64,000 bases of DNA from Vibrio sp. S9_S30 (GCF_014694455.1 NZ_JAAUWT010000007.1:62001-126000); one strand, 5' to 3'. Counted from the stretch's first letter, positions 18,129-28,530 are shown. Notes: generated by a model not told the origin, from the letters alone. Translations and numbers: made by a program.

Positions 18129-19877
18129 ATGCAAGTTACCTCTTCTCCATTCCAGCTTCCTGCGGTCACACCTTTTCGAATAATAGAACGGGTTGCAGAG
18201 CGAGTCACAGGGCTACGTTATTTGGATTCCTTATATCAAAAGCGTCCGATGGATCTCGATTGTTTTGAGTTTATGGATTACACACTTCAAGCTCTTAATA
18301 TCGACTATCACGTTCAGCAAGGTTCCTTAAGTCACATTCCTGAACAAGGTCCTGTTGTGATCGTGGCCAATCACCCACTCGGCGCGATTGAAGGTGTGAT
18401 TCTGGCTGCTTTGGTCCGCCACCAAAGACCCGATGTGAAAGTGATGGCGAATGAATTACTCAAGCAGCTTCCTGAATTATCTGATTTGTTCATTGGTGTG
18501 GATGTTTTTGAATCTAAAAGCGCTATCAAAACCAACCTAACCGCCATGCGTAGTGCCCACCAACATTTAGCTAATGGCGGCGCACTGATCATCTTCCCCG
18601 CGGGTGAGGTCTCTACCTATCAAGATGCACAGCTGCAAGACAAAACGTGGAGCCGATCCGTTGCCAAGCTGATCAAAAAAAGCGAAGCAACATGTGTACC
18701 TATTTACATCGAAGGAAAAAACAGCGCACTGTTTTATCTCGCTGGTAAAATACACCCGCTTCTAAGAACCGCTATGTTAGGTAGAGAGATGATTGGAAAG
18801 CGATCGTCGCAAATACAGTTGTCCATCGGCGAACCCATTCTTTACTCAGAGATGAAATCGTTGAGTTCAGAGCAAGACTTGGTTCATTACCTCAGGCTGA
18901 ACACCTACTTACTTCGCAAGCAGTCAGGACAATCAAAGAGCTTACAACCAACTTCGTTCTCGACGCCCGTCATGGGAGCCATTGAGAGTGAGACCTTACA
19001 AGAAGAAATCAATGCCCTTCCCAGTGAATGCTTGCTTCTCTCCCAAGGGGATTTCTCGGTTTATTGCACTAGAAAAAAACACATCCCAAACCTGATTCAA
19101 GAAATCGGCAGAGTAAGAGAAGCCAACTTCCGTGAGGTGGGTGAAGGTACTGGGAAGGCGTTAGATCTTGACCACTATGATGAGTATTACGATCACCTCT
19201 TCATTTGGCACGGTAAGGACAAACAGTTGGTCGGAAGCTATCGGCTGGGTAAAGTCGATGAAATCCTACAGCAACATGGACTAAAAGGGTTGTATTCCCG
19301 CAGTTTGTTTCACTATAGCCAATCGTTCATCGAAAGTCTCGACCATTCAATTGAGCTTGGTCGCTCTGTCGTCAATAAGCCTTATCAACGAAACCTGCAG
19401 TCTCTCCTGATGCTTTGGAAAGGCATTGCAAGCTATGTTTATCGCCATCCGAAATACACGCATTTATACGGTCCAGTCAGTATTAGCAATGACTACAGCC
19501 AAATTGCACGTCAACTGATGGCTCGTTGCTTATCCATTCACCACTACGATGAACATAAAGCCAACTTGGTTTCCCCGTCTGTACCACTTAAACAGGATTC
19601 ATCCGTCTTTTGGCGGAACGATATGCTCAGTGCATTAGGCAGTGTGCAGCTATTGTCCAAAGTGCTTGCTCGTATGGAAGAGGGGAAAGGTTTACCTGTT
19701 CTTTTACGACAATACCTAGGTCTAAATGGTCAGTTGGTCTGTTTCAATGTCGACCCAGAATTTAACGACGCATTGGACGGGTTAATCGTGGTGGACTTAC
19801 GCAAGGTACCCGAAAGAACATTAGGGAAATACATGGGAAAAGAAGACGCCAACACTTACCTAAAGTATCACTCGTAA
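18129..19877 (+). CDS. two-domain acyltransferase, OlsF-like (PlsC domain plus OlsB-type GNAT domain)
   Basis: A 582-residue fusion. The N-terminal PlsC-type domain shows N-H-P-L-G-A-I-E-G (81-89) and F-P-A-G-E (156-160). The C-terminal part resembles OlsB-like N-acyltransferases: V-R-E-A-N-F-R-E-V-G-E-G near 318-330, D-H-L-F-I-W-H, V-G-S-Y-R-L-G, then S-I-E-L-G-R-S and L-W-K-G-I-A-S-Y. This is the architecture of OlsF, a bifunctional enzyme that makes ornithine lipids by N- and then O-acylation; Vibrio has such proteins. It ends the operon, nine bases after the YHS gene. The acceptor here may be ornithine or another amino acid, which the sequence does not settle. Confidence 0.8.
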   Translation: MQVTSSPFQLPAVTPFRIIERVAERVTGLRYLDSLYQKRPMDLDCFEFMDYTLQALNIDYHVQQGSLSHIPEQGPVVIVANHPLGAIEGVILAALVRHQRPDVKVMANELLKQLPELSDLFIGVDVFESKSAIKTNLTAMRSAHQHLANGGALIIFPAGEVSTYQDAQLQDKTWSRSVAKLIKKSEATCVPIYIEGKNSALFYLAGKIHPLLRTAMLGREMIGKRSSQIQLSIGEPILYSEMKSLSSEQDLVHYLRLNTYLLRKQSGQSKSLQPTSFSTPVMGAIESETLQEEINALPSECLLLSQGDFSVYCTRKKHIPNLIQEIGRVREANFREVGEGTGKALDLDHYDEYYDHLFIWHGKDKQLVGSYRLGKVDEILQQHGLKGLYSRSLFHYSQSFIESLDHSIELGRSVVNKPYQRNLQSLLMLWKGIASYVYRHPKYTHLYGPVSISNDYSQIARQLMARCLSIHHYDEHKANLVSPSVPLKQDSSVFWRNDMLSALGSVQLLSKVLARMEEGKGLPVLLRQYLGLNGQLVCFNVDPEFNDALDGLIVVDLRKVPERTLGKYMGKEDANTYLKYHS

Positions 19878-19897
19878 ACGTTTGAACTTAAGATGAG

Positions 19898-19934
19898 AAA
19901 AGTGACTTCCGCCGTTAAGCTGAAGTCGCTTTTT
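19898..19934. terminator. terminator between the acyltransferase operon and the ytfB-like gene
   Basis: An inverted repeat AAAAGTGACTTC / GAAGTCGCTTTT (one G-U pair) with a 12-base loop ends in TTTTT. It lies between convergent genes and can serve both. Confidence 0.7.
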
Positions 19935-19940
19935 GGGTCA

Positions 19941-20507
19941 CTATTTACTCCGACCAAACCCGCCATCGGAAAGCCGAAAAAACATCACAGATGCCGATTT
20001 CTGCTCAAGTTGCAATATGTCCAACTGACCATCATCATTCAGCTTAAATCGAATTAGCTGCCCTTCGCGTATCTTGCTTAATGGTTTATCGATACCCTCA
20101 ATCTTAACCAATGCATTGAGATCGGCTATAGGTAGCTCGTTAGATCGAAACACTTGAGTAAGTGTATCTCCAGACTGAACAATGTACTCTTTCCAAGCTT
20201 CTGTATGGGGCGCTTGTTGACCACTGGATGAAAGTTGTTCGCTCAAACCTGTCGACTTGATGGCCAAAGGTTTACGCACACTTTCCGGTTCTCTCTCATC
20301 CTGCACAGGTTCGCTGGGGGCTGGCCAGATAGAAAGAATAATAACCGCGACAGACAATCCAACAATGCCTCTTTGATGAAGCTTGGGCAAGCGCGCCCAA
20401 CAATGCTTTACCTTTGAAGCTATTGCGTGTACATCAACATCTTCGAACTTACTTTTTAGTTGATCGAATAATTTTGGCTGGCGAGTTCTAGCCACTCTCC
20501 GATTCAT
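19941..20507 (-). CDS. ytfB: OapA/YtfB-family cell-envelope protein with LysM-like domain
   Basis: A 188-residue protein with a basic cytoplasmic N-terminus, one membrane segment (about residues 45-62, G-I-V-G-L-S-V-A-V-I-I-L-S-I-W-P) typical of the OapA N-terminal region, and a periplasmic LysM-like OapA domain (about 108-180) with Y-I-V-Q-S-G-D-T-L-T-Q-V-F. E. coli YtfB has this layout, binds glycans and localises to the division site. As in E. coli, the gene is divergent from fklB. The symbol is by homology and position. Confidence 0.82.
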   Translation of the reverse strand: MNRRVARTRQPKLFDQLKSKFEDVDVHAIASKVKHCWARLPKLHQRGIVGLSVAVIILSIWPAPSEPVQDEREPESVRKPLAIKSTGLSEQLSSSGQQAPHTEAWKEYIVQSGDTLTQVFRSNELPIADLNALVKIEGIDKPLSKIREGQLIRFKLNDDGQLDILQLEQKSASVMFFRLSDGGFGRSK

Positions 20508-20680
20508 AATGCTTATACCTTAACGGACTGAATTTCTATTATCTACGAACACGGTTCCTAAACAAAATGGACCGTTACATAAGTTAACAGTAACTTGACG
20601 TATATTGGCATTTGCCGTTTCTTCACGCCAGTAGAACTGCTATCCTTTTGCTGCACAAATTCACACAATAGAGAGACAAG

Positions 20681-21301
20681 ATGTCTGAAATCAAATTAGA
20701 AACCGTAGAGCAAAAAGCGAGTTACGGAATTGGTCTGCAAATGGGTCAACAATTGGCGGGTAGCGGCCTTGAAGGTTTAAATGTCGACGCGATAGCAAAA
20801 GGCATCGCAACTGCATTGACGAGCGGCGTACCTGAGATTGAAGTTGATGAAATCAACAACGCCCTTCAAGAGCTTCACACACGCGCAGAAGCTGCTCGTG
20901 CAGAAGCCGCAAAAGCAGCAGCAGCCGACGGCGAAGCTTTCTTGAAAGATAACGCTCTTCGCTCTGAAGTAACCGTTCTTGAGTCTGGTCTTCAATACGA
21001 AGTGATCACGGAAGGTACTGGCGAAGTCCCAAGTTCAGACAAGTCTGTTCGTGTGCACTACCACGGTGAATTGACTGATGGTACGGTATTCGACAGCTCG
21101 GTATCACGAGGTCAACCAGCGGAGTTCCCAGTAACTGGCGTGATCAAAGGCTGGGTTGAAGCGCTTCAATTAATGCCTGTCGGTTCTAAGTGGAAGCTGT
21201 ACATTCCTCAAGATCTTGCATATGGCGAGCGTGGTGCTGGTGCATCCATCCCTCCTTATGCCGCTCTAGTATTCGAAGTAGAACTACTGGCTATCCTGTA
21301 A
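20681..21301 (+). CDS. fklB: FKBP-type peptidyl-prolyl isomerase, 22 kDa
   Basis: A 206-residue cytoplasmic protein (no signal peptide). The N-terminal helical dimerisation region spans about residues 1-85, with the alanine-rich [11 protein letters not shown] helix; the FKBP domain covers about 105-206 and shows [18 protein letters not shown] and Y-G-E-R-G-A-G. It isomerises X-Pro bonds during folding. AGAGAGACAAG upstream acts as ribosome site. It lacks the signal sequence seen in the fkpA product at 45 kb, which separates the two paralogues. Confidence 0.94.
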   Translation: MSEIKLETVEQKASYGIGLQMGQQLAGSGLEGLNVDAIAKGIATALTSGVPEIEVDEINNALQELHTRAEAARAEAAKAAAADGEAFLKDNALRSEVTVLESGLQYEVITEGTGEVPSSDKSVRVHYHGELTDGTVFDSSVSRGQPAEFPVTGVIKGWVEALQLMPVGSKWKLYIPQDLAYGERGAGASIPPYAALVFEVELLAIL

Positions 21302-21322
21302 TTTTGCATTGTCTCAAAAATG

Positions 21323-21347
21323 AAGCGGTGCCTAGCACCGCTTTTTT
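21323..21347 (+). terminator. intrinsic terminator of fklB
   Basis: The nine-base-pair stem AAGCGGTGC / GCACCGCTT with loop CTA is followed by TTTT. Confidence 0.85.
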
Positions 21348-21459
21348 CATGTCTTAAAGTAAACTGCTGATTCCCGTTTTGTATTCTCGGCACGCCTTTC
21401 CACTCGAAACGGACAATCCGACTAGGATTAGAAATGTGCCCCCTATAAAGGAATGAATT

Positions 21460-21954
21460 ATGAAAATTAAAACAACGATCTTCACATTATCTGCGCTGTT
21501 GTTTGTCTCTCCAAGCTACGCGTTATTCGGCTTTGGTTCCTCAGAAGAAAAACCCGCAATAAACCTTGGCACACTTGCCAGTGATGCGTTCTCAAGCCAA
21601 GTAGACACACAAGCAGATTCCGATTTAGTCAAGATGCTCAGCTCCCAACTAGATGTATCACCAACGCAAGCAACAGGCGGCGCAGGTGCGCTCTTAGCAC
21701 TCGCTTCCAATTCTTTAGGAGCCTCACAAACAACGGAACTCGCTTCTGCTATTCCAGGTCTGAGTTCACTAACAGGATCAATCCCTGGACTTTCAGGGCT
21801 AACGAGTAACTTTGGTGCTGTCTCTGATATCTTCAGCAAACTGGGATTGGACCCATCAATGGTGACACAGTTTGCACCGATTATTCTGAAATACTTAGGC
21901 ACACAGAATGCCTCCACAGGTCTTCTAAACTCGCTTGAGAGCATTTGGCAATAA
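21460..21954 (+). CDS. DUF2780 (VcgC/VcgE-like) exported protein
   Basis: A 164-residue protein with a signal peptide (M-K-I-K-T-T, cleavage after S-Y-A near residue 21). The mature part is rich in Gly, Ser, Ala and Leu with helical repeats such as L-S-S-Q-L-D-V-S-P-T-Q-A-T-G-G-A-G-A-L-L-A-L-A, matching DUF2780, a family described mainly in Vibrio. Function is unknown. A GGA ribosome site precedes the start and it appears to be a single-gene unit. Confidence 0.78.
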   Translation: MKIKTTIFTLSALLFVSPSYALFGFGSSEEKPAINLGTLASDAFSSQVDTQADSDLVKMLSSQLDVSPTQATGGAGALLALASNSLGASQTTELASAIPGLSSLTGSIPGLSGLTSNFGAVSDIFSKLGLDPSMVTQFAPIILKYLGTQNASTGLLNSLESIWQ

Positions 21955-21994
21955 TGGGTTGTTCGGCTCACCGGTAACACAAAAATCAATAATT

Positions 21995-22020
21995 GGGTGG
22001 TTTTTGACCACCCTCTCTTT
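21995..22020 (+). terminator. terminator after the DUF2780 gene
   Basis: A seven-base-pair stem GGGTGGT / ACCACCC with loop TTTTG is followed by TCTCTTT; the T-run is interrupted, so strength is moderate. Confidence 0.6.
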
Positions 22021-22074
22021 AACAACCTAAAAAATATGCCACTCTGAACTTTTAATCATGGAAGAGTAGGTATT

Positions 22075-23343
22075 ATGAAAGACGAAACCCTGTCAATTCA
22101 CCACGGCTATCAAACGGATCCCACCACCAAAGCTGTCGCAACCCCCATATATCAAACCGTTGCTTATGAATTCGACAACGCACAGCATGGTGCTGATCTC
22201 TTCAATTTAGAAGTCCCCGGCAATATCTATACGCGCATTATGAATCCAACCAATGACGTATTAGAACAGAGAATGGCGGCTTTAGAAGGTGGACTTGCGG
22301 GGTTGGTTGTCAGTGCGGGCAGCGCGGCGATTAATTACGCCGTTCTAACATTGGCACAGAGTGGAGATAATATAGTGTCCACACCTCAACTCTATGGTGG
22401 CACCTATACTTTGTTTGCTCACATGCTGCCACAGCAAGGCATTGAGGTGAAATTCGCGAAGGATGATAAACCTGAAAGCTTAGCTGAACTGATCGACGAA
22501 AATACCAAAGCAGTTTATTGCGAATCCATAGGGAACCCAGCAGGTAACATCGTCGATATTGAAAGTATTTCAACCTTAGCACACGCAAAAGGTGTACCCG
22601 TTATTGTTGATAATACCGTCGCGACACCCGTTCTATGCAAGCCCATTCAATTTGGCGCTGACATTGTTGTTCACTCGTTAACGAAATACGTAGGCGGTCA
22701 TGGTACAACACTCGGAGGCGTTATCATTGACTCTGGTAAGTTCCCCTGGGGGCAACACAAAGACAGATTTCCCGTATTTAACCAACCCGAGCCTTCTTAC
22801 CATGGTGTCGTGTACACAGAAGCCTTTGGTGAGGCCGCTTTCATCGGCAGAGCAAGAACCGTCCCGCTACGTAATACGGGGGCAGCCTTATCTCCAATGA
22901 ACGCATTTATGCTAATGCAAGGCTTGGAAACCCTTTCCCTTAGAATGGAGAGACATTGTGATAACGCATTGAAGGTAGCCAAGTATCTAGTACAGCACGA
23001 GAAAGTCAGTTGGGTTAGCTATGCAGGATTGGAAAGTTCCCTTCACCATGGTCTGGCTCAAAAATACATGGGAGGAAAACCTTCTGCTATCTTGTCGTTT
23101 GGTTTGAAAGATGGCTACGATGCGGGCGTGCGTTTCTACGATGCACTGAATCTTTTTAAGAGACTTGTCAATATTGGCGATGCTAAATCGCTAGCCTGTC
23201 ACCCAGCTTCAACAACTCATAGACAAATGAGTATTGAGGAGCAAGCCAATGCAGGTGTTGTCCCTGAAATGATTCGGTTATCAGTGGGCATTGAACACAT
23301 AGAGGATATTATTGCGGATTTAGAACAAGCGCTAAAAGCCTAA
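22075..23343 (+). CDS. metY: O-acetylhomoserine aminocarboxypropyltransferase (sulfhydrylase)
   Basis: A 422-residue PLP enzyme of the Cys/Met metabolism family. The PLP lysine is K204 in H-S-L-T-K-Y-V-G-G-H-G-T-T, D179 in V-D-N-T contacts the cofactor, and Y-T-R-I-M-N-P-T-N near 52-60 is the phosphate-binding segment of the neighbouring subunit. Length and the internal P-E-P-S-Y-H-G insertion fit MetY/Met17-type enzymes that add sulfide to O-acetylhomoserine, rather than shorter MetB or MetC. It links the sulfide produced by the cys pathway to methionine synthesis. Confidence 0.9.
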   Translation: MKDETLSIHHGYQTDPTTKAVATPIYQTVAYEFDNAQHGADLFNLEVPGNIYTRIMNPTNDVLEQRMAALEGGLAGLVVSAGSAAINYAVLTLAQSGDNIVSTPQLYGGTYTLFAHMLPQQGIEVKFAKDDKPESLAELIDENTKAVYCESIGNPAGNIVDIESISTLAHAKGVPVIVDNTVATPVLCKPIQFGADIVVHSLTKYVGGHGTTLGGVIIDSGKFPWGQHKDRFPVFNQPEPSYHGVVYTEAFGEAAFIGRARTVPLRNTGAALSPMNAFMLMQGLETLSLRMERHCDNALKVAKYLVQHEKVSWVSYAGLESSLHHGLAQKYMGGKPSAILSFGLKDGYDAGVRFYDALNLFKRLVNIGDAKSLACHPASTTHRQMSIEEQANAGVVPEMIRLSVGIEHIEDIIADLEQALKA

Positions 23344-23361
23344 GACTTCGCTTTGGGGTAC

Positions 23362-23390
23362 AAAAAAGCCGAGCATTTCGCTCGGCTTTT
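23362..23390. terminator. bidirectional terminator between metY and rplQ
   Basis: The perfect stem GCCGAGC / GCTCGGC (23368-23374 and 23380-23386) is flanked by six A and four T, so it can end metY rightward and the alpha ribosomal operon leftward. Confidence 0.85.
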
Positions 23391-23408
23391 ATGTTCTACA
23401 CGAACTGA

Positions 23409-23798
<390 letters not shown>

Positions 23799-23821
23799 CT
23801 AATCCTTCTAACTATTATCGA

Positions 23822-24814
23822 TTAATCTTCAGCGATCGACGCTGGTGGCCAGTTTTCTAGGCGCATGCCTAGAGACAGTCCACGTGAAGCAAGCACGTCT
23901 TTAATCTCAGTAAGAGACTTCTTACCAAGGTTAGGCGTTTTAAGTAGCTCAACCTCAGTACGCTGTACAAGATCACCGATGTAGTGAATCGCTTCTGCTT
24001 TCAAACAGTTAGCAGAGCGAACTGTTAGTTCAAGATCGTCTACAGGACGCAGTAGGATCGGATCGAACTCCGGCTTCTCTTCCTTCTCTTCAGGAACACG
24101 AATGTCGCGAAGATCTACGAAGGCATCAAGTTGCTCAGCAAGGATTGTTGCAGAACGACGAATTGCTTCTTCTGGATCAAGAGTACCGTTCGTTTCCATA
24201 TCGATAACAAGCTTATCCAAGTCAGTACGCTGCTCAACACGTGCCGCTTCTACAGTGTAGGCAATTTTGTCTACAGGGCTGTATGTGGCGTCAACAAGCA
24301 GACGACCGATTGGACGCTCATCTTCTTCAGTATGGATTCGAGACGATGCTGGAACATAACCACGACCACGTTCTACCTTAATACGCATAGCGATTTCAGC
24401 ATTATCATCAGTTAGATGACAAATAACGTGCTCTGGGTTAGCGATCTCTACATCACCATCATGGGTGATGTCACCTGCAACAACAGGGCCCGAGCCTGAT
24501 TTGTTCAGTGTAATAAACACTTCATCTTTGCCTTCTGCCACTTTAACAGCAAGACCTTTCAGGTTAAGAAGGATCTCAAGGATATCTTCTTGTACACCTT
24601 CTTTGGTGCTGTACTCGTGAAGAACGCCTTCTATCTCAACCTCAGTTACTGCGCAACCTGGCATAGAAGATAGAAGAATGCGACGAAGCGCATTACCTAG
24701 AGTATGACCAAAGCCACGCTCTAATGGCTCAAGAGTTACTTTTGCGTGTGTCGTGCTAACTTGTTCAATGTCAACAAGACGTGGCTTAAGAAATTCTGTT
24801 ACAGAACCCTGCAT
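23822..24814 (-). CDS. rpoA: DNA-directed RNA polymerase subunit alpha
   Basis: 330 residues. The N-terminal assembly domain (about 1-235) includes [21 protein letters not shown]; the C-terminal domain (about 250-330) that contacts UP elements and activators such as CRP includes [11 protein letters not shown] and [12 protein letters not shown]. Placed between rpsD and rplQ, so polymerase and ribosome synthesis are tied by the S4-controlled leader. Confidence 0.98.
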   Translation of the reverse strand: MQGSVTEFLKPRLVDIEQVSTTHAKVTLEPLERGFGHTLGNALRRILLSSMPGCAVTEVEIEGVLHEYSTKEGVQEDILEILLNLKGLAVKVAEGKDEVFITLNKSGSGPVVAGDITHDGDVEIANPEHVICHLTDDNAEIAMRIKVERGRGYVPASSRIHTEEDERPIGRLLVDATYSPVDKIAYTVEAARVEQRTDLDKLVIDMETNGTLDPEEAIRRSATILAEQLDAFVDLRDIRVPEEKEEKPEFDPILLRPVDDLELTVRSANCLKAEAIHYIGDLVQRTEVELLKTPNLGKKSLTEIKDVLASRGLSLGMRLENWPPASIAED

Positions 24815-24838
24815 TGTGTCCTCTCTTTATTTTAAACC

Positions 24839-25459
24839 TTACTTAGAGTAAAGCTCGACGATCAGGTGTTCGTTGATGTCAGCTGACAGATCTGAACGCT
24901 CAGGCAAACGCTTGAACGTACCTTCCATCTTGCCGCCATCTACTTCAATCCAAGTTGGTTTTTCGCGTTGTTCAGCAACTTCAATAGCTGCTTTAATGCG
25001 AGATTGCTGTTTAGCTTTCTCACGAATAGATACAACGTCGTTCGCCGCAACTTTGAATGAAGGAACGTTTACAACTTTACCGTTTACTAGGATAGCTTTA
25101 TGGCTAACCAGCTGACGTGCTTCTGCGCGAGTTGCACCAAAGCCCATGCGGTAAACTACGTTATCAAGACGACCTTCAAGAAGCTGAAGTAGGTTCTCAC
25201 CCGTGTTGCCTTTAAGACGTGCAGCTTCTTTGTAGTAGTTACGGAATTGTTTTTCTAGAACGCCATACATACGACGAACTTTTTGCTTCTCACGAAGCTG
25301 AACGCCATATTCAGATAGACGACCGCGACGAGCGCCGTGTACACCTGGTGCGTTATCGATTTTACACTTGGTATCAATCGCACGAACACCAGACTTAAGG
25401 AATAAGTCAGTGCCTTCGCGACGGCTAAGCTTCAGCTTAGGACCCAAATATCTTGCCAT
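24839..25459 (-). CDS. rpsD: 30S ribosomal protein S4
   Basis: 206 residues, beginning [17 protein letters not shown]4 nucleates 30S assembly on 16S rRNA and represses its own operon by binding the leader in front of rpsM, which is recognisable in this window. The S4 RNA-binding domain lies at about 96-160 ([11 protein letters not shown]). There is no zinc-finger cysteine set at the N-terminus, as usual in this group. Confidence 0.98.
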   Translation of the reverse strand: MARYLGPKLKLSRREGTDLFLKSGVRAIDTKCKIDNAPGVHGARRGRLSEYGVQLREKQKVRRMYGVLEKQFRNYYKEAARLKGNTGENLLQLLEGRLDNVVYRMGFGATRAEARQLVSHKAILVNGKVVNVPSFKVAANDVVSIREKAKQQSRIKAAIEVAEQREKPTWIEVDGGKMEGTFKRLPERSDLSADINEHLIVELYSK

Positions 25460-25486
25460 GATTCTTCTCCAACTTTCCTAGAAACG

Positions 25487-25882
<396 letters not shown>

Positions 25883-25893
25883 CTACCTTCCGA

Positions 25894-26250
25894 TTATTTT
25901 TTGATCGGCTTGCGCGGACCCTTACGGGTGCGAGCGTTGGTTTTAGTACGCTGTCCACGTAGTGGTAGACTGCGACGATGACGAAGACCACGGTAACAAC
26001 CAAGGTCCATAAGACGCTTGATGTTCATGGAGACTTCACGACGTAGATCACCTTCTACAGTGTACTTAGCTACACCATCACGCAGTTGATCAATCTGCTC
26101 TTCAGTTAGTTCACTGATCTTCACATTCTCAGCAATACTCACGTCAGCTAGAATAGCTTGAGCACGAGTTTTACCGATGCCGTAAATTGCAGTTAATGCA
26201 ATCACAGCATGCTTCTGATCAGGAATGTTAATGCCTGCTATACGGGCCAC
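25894..26250 (-). CDS. rpsM: 30S ribosomal protein S13, GTG start
   Basis: 118 residues, [14 protein letters not shown], with the helical G-I-G-K-T-R-A segment and basic tail R-T-R-K-G-P-R-K-P that reaches the subunit interface. The start codon is GTG (26248-26250) preceded by TAGGAG, the same unusual start used by E. coli rpsM, where it lies inside the S4-binding pseudoknot. First gene of the alpha operon. Confidence 0.98.
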   Translation of the reverse strand: MARIAGINIPDQKHAVIALTAIYGIGKTRAQAILADVSIAENVKISELTEEQIDQLRDGVAKYTVEGDLRREVSMNIKRLMDLGCYRGLRHRRSLPLRGQRTKTNARTRKGPRKPIKK

Positions 26251-26331
26251 TATTCACTCCTAGTACTTATATAAGAAATTATCCGCAGCAAAGCCCGTCG
26301 AGGATACGCTGCGGGATACTACTTCTTTTGC
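26236..26331 (-). promoter_or_regulatory. alpha-operon leader (S4-binding pseudoknot, Alpha_RBS type)
   Basis: Read on the minus strand, the 5' region of rpsM contains GCGTATCCTC, CGACGGGCTTTGCTGCGGAT and TAGGAGTGAATAGTGGCCCG, in the order and spacing of the E. coli alpha-operon leader (GAGTATCCT, ACGGGCTTTTCAGC, TAGGAGTGCATAGTGGCCCG). That RNA folds into a nested pseudoknot that S4 binds to block translation of rpsM. A CCGCAGC / GCTGCGG pair (about 26283-26289 and 26307-26315) gives the outer stem here. Identification is by comparison from memory. Confidence 0.8.
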
Positions 26332-26370
26332 ACGCAAAAGGTAGGCCGAGGAATATACTCGACACTACCT
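26325..26370 (-). terminator. tandem hairpins between rpmJ and the alpha leader, partial terminator
   Basis: On the minus strand, a stem GGTAG / CTACC with inner CGAG / CTCG (26340-26369) is followed by TTTTGCGTGCAAAAG, itself a seven-base-pair hairpin (26325-26340). The first hairpin plus TTTT looks like a terminator between spc and alpha operons. Confidence 0.5.
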
Positions 26371-26399
26371 TATATTTCAAGTAAAAATTTCTGCTTAAA

Positions 26400-26513
26400 T
26401 TAGCCTTGGCGCTGCTTGTGCTTAGGCTCACTGCAAATCACACGAACGACACCGTTACGCTTGATTACTTTACAGTTACGGCAGATTTTTTTAACGGAAG
26501 CACGAACTTTCAT
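26400..26513 (-). CDS. rpmJ: 50S ribosomal protein L36, zinc-binding form
   Basis: A 37-residue protein, too short for ordinary ORF cut-offs, opening [18 protein letters not shown]11, C14, C27 and H32 form the zinc ribbon, so this is the C+ form rather than the zinc-free paralogue. It is the last gene of the spc operon, 38 bases after secY. Confidence 0.97.
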
Positions 26514-26551
26514 TGCTAAACTCCGTAATGAAATCTGATTCTACTGTCGAA

Positions 26552-27892
26552 TTAACGACCGTAGCCTTTCAGATTTGCTTTTTTTAACACAGAATCATAC
26601 TGTTGTGACATCAGATGAGTCTGTACCTGTGCCATAAAGTCCATGATTACAACAACTACGATAAGTAGTGATGTACCGCCAAAATAGAAACGTACGTTCC
26701 AAGCGATCATCATGAACTCGGGAATCAGACAGATAAAGGTAATGTAAAGCGCACCCGCTAAGGTTAAACGCGTCATTACTTTATCAATGTACTTAGCTGT
26801 CTGCTCGCCTGGGCGGATACCGGGTACGAACGCTCCAGACTTCTTCAAATTATCCGCTGTTTCGCGAGGGTTGAACACCAACGCTGTGTAAAAGAAACAG
26901 AAGAAAATAATTGCTGCTGCATAAAGCATTACATACAGAGGTTGTCCAGGGCTAAGGGCCAATGACACATCAGTTAACCAACTGAATGCGCTGTCCTCAC
27001 CACCTGTATTACCAAACCACTGTGCTAATGTTCCTGGGAACAAAATAATACTAGACGCAAAAATTGCTGGTATCACACCTGCCATATTGATTTTAAGAGG
27101 CAAGTGAGTACTTTGCGCTGCAAAAACTTTACGCCCTTGTTGACGTTTTGCATAGTTAACGACAATTCGACGTTGACCACGCTCCATGAAAACAACGAAG
27201 TAAATCACTGCAAACGCTAATACAGCAATTAGCAACAGAAGAAGTACGTTCAGTTCACCTTGACGCGCTTGCTCTATTGTTTGACCGATTGCCGATGGCA
27301 ATCCAGCGACGATACCTGCAAAGATAATCAATGAGATACCGTTACCAATTCCTCGCTCTGTAATCTGTTCACCTAACCACATTAAGAACATGGTACCAGT
27401 TACTAGACTGATGGTTGCAATAACAGTAAACATGGTTTGATCGATAACGACCAATTGACCTGTGACCATGCTTGGCAAAGCTGTTGCAATACCAATAGCT
27501 TGGAATGTAGCAAGTACAAGCGTGCCGTAACGCGTATATTGGCTTATCTTACGACGGCCAGCTTCACCCTCTTTCTTGAGTTCAGCTAACGCAGGATGAA
27601 CTACAGTTAGCAATTGGACAACAATCGATGCCGAAATATACGGCATGATGCCCAACGCTAATATAGAAGCACGCTCAAGTGCACCACCGGAGAACATGTT
27701 AAACATTTCTACGATGGTACCCTTTTGCTGTTCGAACAAATCGGCAAGTACAGCTGCGTCAATACCAGGGATCGGCACAAAAGAGCCTGCTCTGAATACT
27801 AAAAGTGCACCTAATACGAATAATAAGCGCGACTTTAGTTCAGCTAAGCCGCTTTGAGCACTACGAAAATCTTGTCCTGGTTTTTTAGCCAT
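26552..27892 (-). CDS. secY: preprotein translocase subunit SecY
   Basis: 446 residues with ten membrane segments; forms the protein-conducting channel with SecE and SecG. Seen: the N-terminal K-S-R-L-L-F-V-L segment, the plug region after F-V-P-I-P-G-I, the cytoplasmic loop [16 protein letters not shown] (loop C4), and P-G-I-R-P-G-E-Q-T near the C5 loop. Length equals that of other Vibrio SecY. In the spc operon between rplO and rpmJ. Confidence 0.98.
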   Translation of the reverse strand: MAKKPGQDFRSAQSGLAELKSRLLFVLGALLVFRAGSFVPIPGIDAAVLADLFEQQKGTIVEMFNMFSGGALERASILALGIMPYISASIVVQLLTVVHPALAELKKEGEAGRRKISQYTRYGTLVLATFQAIGIATALPSMVTGQLVVIDQTMFTVIATISLVTGTMFLMWLGEQITERGIGNGISLIIFAGIVAGLPSAIGQTIEQARQGELNVLLLLLIAVLAFAVIYFVVFMERGQRRIVVNYAKRQQGRKVFAAQSTHLPLKINMAGVIPAIFASSIILFPGTLAQWFGNTGGEDSAFSWLTDVSLALSPGQPLYVMLYAAAIIFFCFFYTALVFNPRETADNLKKSGAFVPGIRPGEQTAKYIDKVMTRLTLAGALYITFICLIPEFMMIAWNVRFYFGGTSLLIVVVVIMDFMAQVQTHLMSQQYDSVLKKANLKGYGR

Positions 27893-27913
27893 CTGTACCT
27901 CGTCCCTCGAGTA

Positions 27914-28348
27914 TTAATCCTCGATTTTACCGCCTGCAGCTTCGATTGCAGCTTTAGCACCTTTAGTTACGCGTAGACCTTTAACAGTCACAGCTTTGCT
28001 GATTTCACCAGAAAGAACAACTTTTACAAATTCGATGTTCTTAGTGATGACATTAGCTGCTTTCAAGCTGTTTAGATCAACTACGTCACCATCTACCTTC
28101 GCTAGTTCACCTAAACGAACTTCAGAAGTCACTAAGCTCTTACGAGAAGTGAAACCAAATTTTGGTAGACGTTGTTTCAGAGGCATTTGACCGCCTTCGA
28201 AACCTGGACGAACACTGCCGCCAGAACGTGATTTTTGACCTTTATGACCACGGCCACCTGTTTTACCAAGGCCTGAACCGATACCGCGACCTAAACGCTT
28301 CTTAGAAGGCTTAGAACCTGCAGCCGGTGATAGAGTATTCAAACGCAT
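27914..28348 (-). CDS. rplO: 50S ribosomal protein L15
   Basis: 144 residues, starting [11 protein letters not shown] and containing the glycine/arginine-rich extension [18 protein letters not shown] that threads into 23S rRNA. Directly upstream of secY by 21 bases. Confidence 0.98.
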   Translation of the reverse strand: MRLNTLSPAAGSKPSKKRLGRGIGSGLGKTGGRGHKGQKSRSGGSVRPGFEGGQMPLKQRLPKFGFTSRKSLVTSEVRLGELAKVDGDVVDLNSLKAANVITKNIEFVKVVLSGEISKAVTVKGLRVTKGAKAAIEAAGGKIED

Positions 28349-28353
28349 TCTGA

Positions 28354-28530
28354 TTACTCCTCAACTTTAACCATGTAGTAAACCTTGTTGATCATACCGC
28401 GTACGCACGGAGTATCTTCAAGTTCTACAGTGTGGTTGATACGACGAAGACCTAAACCACGCAAAGACGCTTTGTGCTTTGGTAGGCGGCCGATTGAGCT
28501 TTTAGTTTGAGTTACTTTAATAGTTGCCAT
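28354..28530 (-). CDS. rpmD: 50S ribosomal protein L30
   Basis: 58 residues with [20 protein letters not shown] set the start at the ATG ending at 28530; a longer reading adds nine residues that overlap the end of rpsE. Five bases separate it from rplO. Confidence 0.97.
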   Translation of the reverse strand: MATIKVTQTKSSIGRLPKHKASLRGLGLRRINHTVELEDTPCVRGMINKVYYMVKVEE

